64,000 nt of DNA from Pachypanchax playfairii. Taxonomy: Eukaryota > Chordata > Actinopteri > Cyprinodontiformes > Aplocheilidae. Both the position numbers and the translations under genes were made by a program. The DNA lies in contig SSNP01000019.1 of assembly GCA_006937955.1 (NCBI GenBank), positions 1,648,968 through 1,712,967 of the forward strand, read 5' to 3'. Positions 46,655 to 57,500 of this stretch are shown in pieces; the first letter of the stretch is position 1, and every line of letters starts with the position of its first letter. The notes under the pieces were generated by a model, which was not told the origin of the DNA, searched no databases, and saw nothing but the letters and a program-made list of their open reading frames with translations.

Positions 46655-47029
46655 ACGTTGTCCTTCATGGACGGTGGACGGGTCCTTTGCTGAAGTTTAC
46701 AGGATCAACTGTTTTTATAACATTTTAAAAAGTTAGAGTCATTAATTACCCTGAGCCTCTGAATTGAAACTACAGAGTGCTGTGAAGGAAGGACTTCCAT
46801 TATTGATCAGATTAACATCAAATCTTTTTAAAAAGTTCATCCTAAACACGAGTACTTGGCCAAAATGTTAAATATATTAGATTTTTGTTTTCTTTTTGCT
46901 GTTTTTAAATGATTTTTAAACTGGATCCTTTTTATGATAACTGAAGAACTGTTCAGGCCTGAGTGGAGTTCTTGGGAAAGTATGGCACATTGCTGAAGCT
47001 ACAGTTGGAACTGTGATTCATGTGTAAAT

Positions 47030-47035
47030 AATAAA
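47030..47035 (+). promoter_or_regulatory. arl13a: arl13a poly(A) signal AATAAA
   Basis: A canonical AATAAA lies 375 bases after the arl13a stop codon, followed by a TTTGTCTC and TTTGCATGTGTT stretch that suits a downstream element. Confidence 0.7.
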
Positions 47036-47329
47036 GGCTTTGTCTCTATATTTGCATGTGTTATGTTCATATAACAGAACACAAGGTTTCACTACTACAA
47101 GTTGCTCCTTAAAGGTGATCAGAGGTCACGATTTCCTGTTTATAATGAGGTTTTGGGTCAGACACAGGATGATAGAGAGGAGTGACTGGGGCAAAAGTCA
47201 AGTTTGTGATTAAATAATCAATATTTGCAGACAGAATTAGTTTTTTCTGTAGTGTGATAGGATTCAGTGATGAAGGATATAAAGAACTTCGAGGAACATC
47301 AAAAGTCTCAGCTTTGGAAGTATCTCAGG

Positions 47330-47960
47330 CTAGTAAATGAACAAAAATACAGGCAAAACACAAGAAACTCAACGTTATCACTAAAATAAAAACTTTTGAT
47401 AAAGAAAAAAATAAAAGGCAGCCATTATTATATTATAAAGGATATCTAGATACAAAGAAATATACAATTAACTGAAACAATATGAATAACTAAAATTACA
47501 AGCACAAAAGTTACTAGAAAAAACCCAGGTGAGAACACATGTAGGAAAAAAAATCCTAAAAATAAGTACCAATTGTAGAGGATCACGAAAAGAAAAGGAA
47601 TTCAAAAACTAACAGAAAAGTATAACATGTATATTACAAAAGAGGGAATCAAGTAAAACTAAAAAGCTCTAATGAAAAATGCAACAGAACAGACAACAGA
47701 ATCAAACAACCAACAAGACAAAAACAAAAAATATAAAAAGAAACAGGGAAATACAAGAGAAGGCAAAAGAGGATAAACAATTAAAAAAAAAAACAAAAAA
47801 CAAATGTGAAATGTGAAAGAACCACAAACAAAACAGGAGACTGATAAACAAATAAGTAACCAGATAAGAAAAGCCCAGCTGTAAATGAATAACCAAATAA
47901 AGAGCACTGCATGAAACAAGGGAGAACAGGAAACACAACAACCCTTCAAAATAACACAAC
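47330..47960. other. A-rich, T-poor strand-asymmetric tract
   Basis: About 600 bases of the plus strand are dominated by A with scattered C and G and few T, made of variations on AAAACA and ACAAG words with no fixed unit length. As a side effect the minus strand has long open frames rich in Phe, Leu, Cys and Ser that are not genes. It is not a simple tandem repeat. Confidence 0.7.
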
Positions 47961-48438
47961 AGGAAAAAGTTGGCAAAAGACTCTATTAAAAAAAACTAAA
48001 TCAAAACTCAGTACCCGGAAATCTCAGGTATCTGATCAGAATCATTCTTCGGAAAGATTACTTCAAATTAAGGTGAAATCCAAGAAATAAAAACAAAACA
48101 AAAACCAAATCATATGAATTATCTCAGTTTGGGCACATAAGGTACTACTTTTATCACTAAATGTTTTATTAATATCTATAATAATTCATTTTTTATTTGA
48201 GGAAAAAGTTGGCAAAAGACTCTATTTAAAAAAACTAAATCAAAACTCAGTACCCGGAAATCTCAGGTATCTGATCAGAATCATTCTTCGGAAAGATTAC
48301 TTCAAATTAAGGTGAAATCCAAGAAATAAAAACAAAACAAAAACCAAATCATATGAATTATCTCAGTTTGGGCACATAAGGTACTACTTTTATCACTAAA
48401 TGTTTTATTAATATCTATAATAATTCATTTTTTATTTG
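47961..48438. repeat. near-perfect tandem duplication, 239-bp unit
   Basis: Bases 47961-48199 recur at 48200-48438. By eye the copies have equal length and differ at one base (CTATTAAAA against CTATTTAAA near 47986/48225). Each copy begins AGGAAAAAGTTGGCAAAAGA and ends in TTTTATTTG. No gene is affected. Confidence 0.95.
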
Positions 48439-48439
48439 G

Positions 48440-48850
48440 CCAGTAAATAAGCACTAATTTCTAATACACAGCAAATCTAAAATACATGATCTGAGTAATG
48501 TTGAGACCAGTAGATTTGAAGAAAAACTTGGCCGTAGATCAAATACCTTTATAAATAGAAATAAGGTCAATTTTGGGGTTTGTGTTTGTGTTTAATAACT
48601 AGATTAAAGCTTAAAAAGGGGAAACATTTAATGTAAGATATCCCACAAAGTTTAAAATGTATTTCCAAACTTACCAATTAGTTTTTAAAAAGCTGTGCTA
48701 GATGTTATAGGCAATTTATTGAATGCATTTAAACGTTTTTGGTTTTAACAGAGTTTGAAAGCTGCACTAGTTTTAATGGCGTCTTTCTTGGTTGCTAAGC
48801 AACTGTGAGGTTTCATTCTCCCCTTCTTTACATGAAAATATCCCAAAACA
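48440..48850. other. spacer upstream of tmem35a, nothing recognised
   Basis: AT-rich spacer with no exon, RNA gene or clear repeat. Confidence 0.4.
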
Positions 48851-49080
48851 GTTTAGTTCGTGGAAGATTTATAAGTGTTGTGAAAAAAATGTACTAACAG
48901 TGATAGGCGACTAGAAGGTGGAACCCGTAGCGGAAGCTCTCTCTCTTCAGAATGCAGAGTTAGCGAAATTCAGACGCCATTTTTTATTCCTCCAGAAGCC
49001 CCGCCCCCCGGTGGTGCATCCTCTCCGAGTTTCATTCACTCCAGCGGGAAGAGACTTGTGCTGCGGTACGGTGGTGAAAG
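48850..49080 (+). promoter_or_regulatory. tmem35a: tmem35a promoter and 5' UTR region
   Basis: GC and CpG content rises in about 200 bases before the start codon. No TATA box was seen at a usual distance, and the transcription start is not determined. Confidence 0.4.
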
Positions 49081-50277
49081 ATGCCCTCACCAAGGACAAT
49101 AACGATAGTGGCCCTTTCCTTTGCTCTGGGTTTATTTTTCGTCTTTATGGGGACCATAAAACTGACTCCCAGACTGAGCAAAGATGCCTACAGTGAAATG
49201 GTGAGTAGCTCTGAATCCTCCCGCATCAGTTGGTAAATAAAGCCCATTGTTCTGGAGACGCGACGTGCTTGAATGATATGTGGAGACGGTGACCTAAATA
49301 CTAAAAGAAACGGAAAATCGGTGCGCTCATTAGACGATTCTCCTGTTAATTTGCATTTTTAAATCGTTAATTCTTTCTTAAAGGTTGAATTACTATTGTT
49401 TAGACTGGATTTTAATACCTGCTTTGATATTGCACGTAGTCAAGGTCGTTATATTGTGGAATAGATCTATAAATACATCAGTATTAATACAGGTTACAAG
49501 CTAACGCTGAAACAGGCCGTAATGAAGACAGTCACATTTTATTTTAGCTGAACGACGCCAACATTTGGGCTGAATCTGGTAAAGAATAGGAAGTGATACC
49601 TTGTTCTTTTTATTAGAAAGTTATAAAGCTTCCTGTTTGGAACAAAAACATAATTGAGCAGGAGAATTGTTTAGCAGCTGAAGAGCAATGGCGGCGCATT
49701 CGAGCACATTCTGCAAGATGTACCTGCTGATGCTGAAACATGAGTGATGGAAGGCCTGAAGGTTCAATTGATGCAAAATTCAAACTAAGCTCAATCTGTA
49801 AGGAAATAAACTCGATTTTTAAATGCAACAAGAGCTCAAATGTTGTGACACCCATGAGAATTTGCAGCCCTCAGTTGTTTGTAAAAGATATTCTTTATGC
49901 TTTTGTTTCAGAAAAGAGCATATAAGAGTTATGCCAAGGCACTACCGGGTCTGAAGAAGATCGGAATCAGCTCAGTGCTGCTCCGTAAGATCATTGGCTC
50001 CCTGGAAGTGGGCTGTGGAGTGGTGCTGACCTTAGTGCCAGGCCGGCCGAAGGACGTGGCCAACTTCTTGCTGCTTCTGGTCATGCTGGCTGTCCTGTTC
50101 TTCCACCAGCTAGTAGGAGACCCCCTGAAACGATATGCCCACGCTCTAGTCTTTGGGATTCTGCTTACCTGCCGACTGCTTATCGCCCGCCAGAGCGATG
50201 ATCGGCCAGAGCGTGAGGACAGCAGAGAGGAACAGCACATCAATGATCAGGAAAGAAACAAAGTCAAGCAGTCTTAA
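49081..50277 (+). CDS. tmem35a: transmembrane protein 35A (NACHO, nicotinic receptor chaperone)
   Basis: TMEM35A/NACHO is a small endoplasmic-reticulum membrane protein of neurons that promotes folding and assembly of nicotinic acetylcholine receptors, notably alpha7. Two coding exons, 49081-49200 and 49912-50277, join in phase 0 to give 161 residues (human 167). The N-terminal helix reads TIVALSFALGLFFVFMGTIK with TPRLSKDAY after it. Next comes KRAYKSYAKALPGLKKIGIS, then three hydrophobic helices (GSLEVGCGVVLTLV, FLLLLVMLAVLFFHQL, HALVFGILLTCRLL). The polar tail is rich in Arg, Asp and Glu. The protein belongs to the DoxX-like fold family. The start fits the family length and no upstream in-frame ATG competes. 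Gene order between arl13a and cenpi matches human. Confidence 0.95.
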
Positions 50278-51235
50278 GATCATCTTTCACCCCGATCCAG
50301 GCGGCAGTAAAGGGAACCTGATGCACCTTTATGGACTAAAGATTTTAAGGGAAACACGTAATAACTCTCCCTACATCCATCTGAAGTCTTGCCCAGTCGG
50401 CTGACTGATTACTCTCACCGATTCATCTGCACTTTGACTGTGAAATGAAGAAGTCCTGCTGTCTCACATGTCCTCAACACATCTGTGGACAATCATGTCT
50501 CTGCAACATCTGATGATCTCTGTTCATCATCACACCTGTTAATTCAGTATGAGGTTTTCAGTCCCACACTGTGTAAATGTTTGTGGTTTTACTCAAGTGA
50601 AAGAGCTTGTTTTGATTTGTGAATGCTGTTTTTCATGAGAATGTCTGTAGCTTCTTTTTTCAATTTCTTTTTATACTGTTCGTAAATAGGAAAAACCACT
50701 GATTCCTTCAGAAATTTGGAGCATGTTTTATTTGGATAAAAGTACAGAATCTAAATCAAAAGGAACCCTGCTGAGAAGTATTTTATACCAGTTATATTTA
50801 AGATGTTATAACATTCATATCTCTTTTTTAAGCAATGTAATAATAAGAAAAAACTACAGGAAAACAGAAATGCATTTTTATTTCCTTTTCAGTTAATATG
50901 TTTGGATGTTTACATTTTTTCTCTAAAAAATAACATAAATACTCTATTACTTTTACAGCTTTGTCACCACAGTGATTTTTTTTCTTAGTTATTCTATGAT
51001 TTTGGTTTGGGCAACAGTTATCAGCTCAGTTAACTGTTGCTAACTTCTAAGGCAAACCTCAAGCAGATATAATTTTGCCTAATTTATTCTTAGTAATTGA
51101 CTATTTATGTCTTAAACATTATGTTTTTCCTTTTTTTAATACCGATCATTTGAAAAATATATCTACTGCAGTTGAAAAAGCTGTCAAAATTTCTGCAAAT
51201 GATGTACTTAAAATAAAGTGTTGGGGTGATACAAG
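50278..51235 (+). other. tmem35a: tmem35a 3' UTR with poly(A) signal
   Basis: About 950 AT-rich bases without exons run from the stop codon to AATAAA at 51212-51217, which is followed by GTGTTGGGGTG, a good GU-rich downstream element. Shorter 3' ends are possible. Confidence 0.6.
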
Positions 51236-51359
51236 CTTTTTATTTGCTGTGCGTCATTTACATTTACAGCTAAATGTAAAATAAAACATATTCAGTGTCT
51301 GGATATCTGAAGAGTTCGGTGAAACATCTTTCCGCCAAACTTGTTTGTGTGGTTTTTTG

Positions 51360-51521
51360 CTAAGTTGGTTAACCCTAAACTGCAACTCCCGAGATGCACC
51401 GGGTCGAAAAGGCCCTACTGCGCAAGCGCAAAGCAAACGGTCGCGCGGATGATTTTGAGTTTGTTTGAATGGGTGCGTTTAGGGAAACGAACCGTGGATT
51501 ACAATTTTTAGCAATGTAGAA
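51360..51521 (+). promoter_or_regulatory. cenpi: cenpi promoter with ZNF143-like and NRF1-like sites
   Basis: This compact TATA-less promoter lies between the tmem35a 3' end and the cenpi start codon. It has ACTGCAACTCCCGAGATGC at 51379-51397, matching the ZNF143/SBF motif (ACTACAAYTCCCAGCATGC type) at most positions. It also has TGCGCAAGCGCA at 51419-51430, one mismatch from the NRF1 palindrome. Both motifs are typical of ubiquitous and cell-cycle promoters. Matches were judged by eye. Confidence 0.5.
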
Positions 51522-54500
51522 ATGGCAGAATCACCAAACTTGTCGGATTCAGACCAGTCGTCTCTAAGTGACCAAACTGTATCCGGTCGGAGCAGCAACA
51601 AAAGTCTAAGAGTCGCAGAAAAAGAAAGGAAAAAGAATGAGGCGGAGGATCCGTTTGTTCTGGCCCTGAAGTACTTCTCAGACGGTAAGACCCGCTCGGG
51701 TCCAAAGCAGTGGTAGTTTGTAACACTGCTAACCTAAATACGGCTTTTAAATGTTTACTCGCTTAGAAAAAAACAAGAAACAAGAAAAGAAGGAAAACTG
51801 TTTAGTAAACGTACAACTTGAAACATGTCGCGTTTTACGGTGAACGAATTCGCTTGTTTTTGTCCATCTGAGTTACCGTCAGATCTGAGAACTCGGTCGG
51901 TCCAGCCCAGAAATCTGTTGTTTCAAACTGCAGATTCAGAGTTATTTAATAGAAATAAATACACTGTTGCATGCAAACTCTCACAACAGGAAATAAAAAA
52001 AAACACAAACTTTATTAGAATTATATTTCATAGACGTTTTCTCTGTGTCAGGTCTCCAAATATGAAAAGTATTTAGGTATAAGAGTGTATTAGTTGTTCT
52101 CATTATACAATAAATATGAGAAATTCCTTTGAGAATGATAATAGCTGTTATTGTTAAACAACCTGGGAAAAAATAATTTCAGACTACAAACCTTTGTTGT
52201 GTATCAAATTTAAAGGCATATTGACGTAAGTTCAGCTCAAAGTTCTGAATGTGTCGAGCTGTCATGTCCTTTTCCTCTCCAGTTCAAGCAGGAACCCCTG
52301 TAATAGGGAATGATCAGTTTGAGAGGAACCTGGTGCTGGTGGAGAGGGTGGCACACAGCAGGGGTCTTTCCCCAGAGGCCATATTCATCATGCTGGAGTT
52401 TGCCATGAGCTTCCGTATGGGTAAGACTGTCACTCAGAATCTGTTCGCTGGATCCTATAGTTATTTTTTCAGCAGAAAGATGGAAAGTTTGAACAGAAAG
52501 CATAAAACAAATCCGGATATTATCATCTTTACCCCTTAACTTGTAGAGTTATTTCAGGATTTAAATGTTTGTTCAATCACAGAACAGTGTGTTAATGGAA
52601 CATGTTTTCTTTGTAGGGAGTTCGCCATGTGCGCGAGTACTGAAGTGTCTGATTCCTGCCTCTGTGGTGCCACAGGAGGCTGTTGTTCGAGCAGTTGTCA
52701 GGCTAACCTTTGTCAAAATACCCATCAGCACTCAGGTTTGTGATAAAGCAGTTATTTGTGTGTTTAAATGTCAAAATATGCTCCTGTCTATGTTTTCATT
52801 GTGAGGCTTTAGTTGTTAAAGTACAACCCTGATTTCAAAATGTTGGGTCTGATATAAAGAAGAACAAGAAACCTTTATTGTCCCTTAGTGGGGAAATTTC
52901 CTTGTTACAAAAGCAAAAATGTCATAGAAATATCACACAAAGAATAGCTAAATGTATTTATAAATAAGTAGAAATGTGCAAAGAGAATAAATAACAGAAG
53001 TGTGAATAGTGCATATAATAAGATTGATATTAATATCAGAATCAAATTTATTCGGTCAAGTATGTTACACATACAAGGAATTTGGTTCTGGCTCACTTTT
53101 CACTTGTACAGACAGACAGACATATATGAGATAATAGACAGTGTTGGACACGAAATACGATTTTACTACCATGTAAGTCTGATTGGTGGTTTGAGGTCAG
53201 GTGGTACAGAGCATGTATATAACATTATTTTTAATAGTAAAACAGGTTATTTCCTTGTTAGGAGAGTTAAACATGTTTGTTTAACATGATGACGGCCTGT
53301 GGGGAAAAAACTGTTTGTGTCTAGTGGTTTTGGCGTACAGAGAGCTGTAGCGCCGACCCGAGGGGAGGGGAGAGGAGAGGTGAGATCCTGGGTGAGAAGG
53401 TCCCTGCTTTTCCTGACTATGGAGGAGTCCAGGTGCTGATGGAGGGCAGATCAACACCAGTGATTCTCTCTTTAGTTTATTTCTGTCTATTTTGTCCATA
53501 TGACAAAGATAAAAATATACATTTTAGCTAAAATAAACATTTATTTATTAACACTTATGAAAACTGTGACACTTATACAAACAAATAAAGCTAAAGAGAA
53601 GAGCGTTTTGACCTAAAAGCTTCTTTCTTTTCCCGCCAAGGTCTGATTAATCAGTCACACCCATTAACTGCTCTGCCTCTAATTAATGCTTTTTTCTACC
53701 TGACTGTATATTTTAGGTCCTTTTTATAAAGTGGGTGTTGACCATGTTTGACATGATCGACGCCAAAGATCAGCTTCGCGCTATCTATGGCTTCATCTTC
53801 AGCTTGGTCACAGAGGAAAACCTGGTGCGTGTCTGAGCTTCTTTCTTGAGTTTCTTGTATTAGTTTAAAGGAAATAACTCAATAGTGATGAATCCTTGTC
53901 GTTTTCAGTGTCCCTTTGTTTGCCATTTGTTGTACCTTTTGACCAGAAAGGAAAGTGGTAAGTCCAATATTTTAGCATCAAACCTTTTCTCATTATTTCA
54001 TGTTTCTTTTATTAGTTTATTTATCTGTCCTTTCACTGTCATTTTTCTTCTTGCAGTGCGTGTCTTCAGAGTGAGGAAGCTACTGGAGCTACAGTCTAAA
54101 CTGGTAAAAACATCCTGCTCAGCTGATTTTATTTACATTCTCCGTTTAAAATTCAAAATAGTTAAATCTTTTAAAACGTTACTTTCCATCGTAATCTGGT
54201 GTCAGCTGGAGTCTGAGTCCTGGAATGAGTAAAGCAGAAGCTAAATAGACTTTTATTTATAGTATTAGAATAAAAACAGGTTCCATTTTAATATAAATGG
54301 GACACACAATCATGTATTGATCAAAACAGAATGTTTCATTAAACAAAGAACCTAGAAAGCAGCTTTAAACTGGATTATCTCCAGCACAATAAAAAAAACC
54401 TTTAGTTGCTGTTTGGACATCTGGATTGTGAACACAGTTTTTATTTGGTGTGTTGATGATCTCTTGTTTCCTCAGGGACGGCAGCCTTTCCTCCTGCACC

Positions 54501-57500
54501 TGCTGTCACTTTATAAAGTTTTTTGTCCTGAGTTGGTGACGCTCTCCGTTCCATCACGAATGAGGGTGCGTACATGTCATATTAGGTTCAAGCTGGTGTT
54601 TAACTGCATGAACAGTGATTAATCTGTATATTATTTTATTCAGAGTGGGTTTAGGAACCATAATACTCCCTGGAAGTCAGCATTGATTCATATGCAGAAG
54701 AGGAACGGCTTGCAGGTCACGTCCGGCATCAGCCTGTCCTTAACCACCAGAGAGAAAACCAGCTCCAGGAAGAGGGTGTGTTTAAAAACAAAAAGAGTCA
54801 TGATGCTTTCCAGTCTCATGGTGACATTTCTACGGCTCCTTCTGCTGTTGGAAAACTTTTTGCCTCGCATTTATTTCAGTTCTTTATTAATGATTCAGGA
54901 AACGTGTCATTTGTTTCCCAAACAGAGTCTTTCATCGATCTAAATTCTCAAGATTTTTATTTCACACAAATATTACAATGTTTCAAATGACAGAAATTGA
55001 TATGCCTCAAAAATGTCTAAATTTGTTGTTAAAATGTTTTCCCTTAAATTTGAAAGCCACGTATAAACAAAACCAATACTCTCAGACCCATTTTACTGTA
55101 TTTTTATTTATTTATTTATTTTACAGAAACATTGTCACCTGCAGCTTCCAGCTGTGAGTTCTGTCACCAACAAAGAGGCGTCGACTGAGCAGGACTCCCG
55201 CAGGAAGATGATCCCGCTGGTGCAGATTCACTCCTTCGATCAGCTGTTGGACAACATGCATCGCATCGAGGTAACAAATCCCATTTCTGCATCTTGTAAG
55301 TTCTGACTTGGAGGTGTTTTTGATGCAAAAGGAACTGTTTGTGGTCTAAAAGCTAATTAGACGATTTTGGTATTTGTTTTTATTATTACTTGCACTTTGC
55401 AGCAAAAAGAACACGAATTGTGCAGAGTGTCTCGGTCAGGATCAGCCGGTTATTGAAGCTTCTGCACTTCGGAAAAGCAAAAACTATGGATTTTAAACAT
55501 TTAGTGACAAAACATGTCTGTAAGAATGTGATTAAATGCTCATCACTTTTATCTTCATTCCATTTTTATTATTGAATTAAATTACAAGATATTTGTAGAA
55601 CTTGTGTCCTTCTTTCTGCTCTGTGCGGAAACAAACCGTCACACTTTCAAATCTCTCATTAACTGCATTTATTAAGTTCTCAGAAACTTTTATCACCAAC
55701 TTTATTTTATTGTTTTTAAACTGACCTAAAGTGGAATATCCGTTTAAACAACAGTTTTGTCTCATTTTTTAAAAACCACAAGCTCTTTTTTCATTTCTAA
55801 ACTATTCAAATCAAAATATACTTCCATTAAATCATATAAAAGTACTTTTAAAACACACGAAATGGAGCTAAAATTAAACTCTTGTAAGAATTTGCAGTTA
55901 TATAAAATTTAAATAATTTACATTGAGGGAAAAAAGAAAAATCCAACATGTTGAAATATTTATGTAACAATTCGTCTCTGGGTTTTAAGAGTCTGATCAG
56001 GTTGTGATGTGATGTCACAGCCACATGGTGGCGCTGTGTTACTGTCTTAACCCTGTCGGTGTTTTAGAAGGTGATTTACATGATGGCGAACCAAAGCACA
56101 GGTGGCCCGCGGCTGTGATTGTTTTATTAGATTAGACCATAAACCTGCTTTACTGCCAGTTTGCTTTATTAGGTTTTAGGTATCGTTAGGGATTTATCTG
56201 TCCTGTGCAAGTAGTGAAAGACCTAAGATGAGATTTATTTGAGTTAAGTATTAGTCAAAATAATAAAACTTGTCTATAAAGGCCTATTTGTCCTGGAGAT
56301 TCAGTGACCTGGAAAAAAATCCAATTTGAAACCTCTTTCCAGGTTTTACGCTTCACGTCACATAAATTTGTTTCTTCCTGCTGCAGGAACAATCAGGAGA
56401 ACGTTGTTTATTGTTTAGAAAGCTCTTCTTTGCTGAAAATGATGAGAGGATCAATTCCTTCAGGGTATTGACCAAAGATCACGGATGTGTTTCGGTGGCT
56501 TCTTTCTGGGTTTAATCAGAGTCGCTTCATCATTATTAAAGAGCCGAGTTGTGTCCGTTCGCAGTCTCTCCTCATCGTTCTGATTTATTTATGAAACTGG
56601 CAGAGACGTCGTGTTGAGAGGCAGCTGCTCTAGCGTGGTTTGAAACCGTACTAAGATCCAGAAGTGATGTCCCAGTTCTGCCTTTAATGGCGGATACTCC
56701 AGAACAGGCTTCAAACTCAGTCTCGTCTCTGCTCACTGACGAGCATCTGAGTTTGTGTTTAGTTCTTCTTCCTCTGCAAGTAAACGGGTTGATTTAACAG
56801 TAAAATGAAACAGTTGCTTCTATGAATCTTTGTGTCTGTTTGCGTCTGCAGATGAGTGAAGATTTCAGTTCCTGGTAAACATTTCCTTTCTGTTTGTTTG
56901 TGCTCGTCTCTCTGCAGCTGCCCGCTCAGATGGGCTCACTGCTGGGTTCCAGTCTAGCTCTGCAGTACCTGGACTGCGTTCAGGACGAGTCTGCCCTCCT
57001 GCGCCTCAACTTCTGGATGGGCTGCGCACTCCATGAAGGTAAACAGGAAGGGGCGGGGGGTGTGGCGTTCTCTATGTGGAGAAGGTGCTTCCCAAGCAGA
57101 GCTGACCTTGAGCTGAACTGCAGTGTTTTCCTTAGTCGCCATATCAAAGAGATTTTTTTAGGAGGTAGTTTAAAACTCTCTGTAGGGATCTGGCTGCTAA
57201 AACATTCAGCTGATCTCTTATTTTAGTTCTCAGATTATTTTTCACTCACTAAATGTTCCTTTTTTGTGCAGAGTTTTTGTTCTGCAGCGACGGCGGAGCC
57301 ACACAGGAAGAAGATCTGCAGTTTCTGAACAGGTTGTTGCACGCTCAGCACTTCCTCCAGGTGAGCCGCGTGTTTCAGTTACACCTGCCGTTTGCTTACA
57401 GGTGAAACCAGATTATTTGAATTAGGATTTTTTTTTCCCTCTTCATCAGGAAGGGTTTTCCAGTTCAGACGCTTTCCTGTATAAATTCATTAACGTTTGG

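Noticed and set aside
47659..47976. 105-codon minus-strand frame rich in Phe, Leu and Cys, looking like a membrane protein
   Set aside because: It is the complement of the A-rich tract; the hydrophobic composition follows from T-rich codons, and there is no family match, promoter or splice context.
49929..50243. 104-codon minus-strand frame
   Set aside because: Antisense to tmem35a exon 2.
53002..53289. 95-codon plus-strand frame in cenpi intron 3
   Set aside because: It spans interspersed-repeat sequence, has no domain, and cenpi splices cleanly across it.
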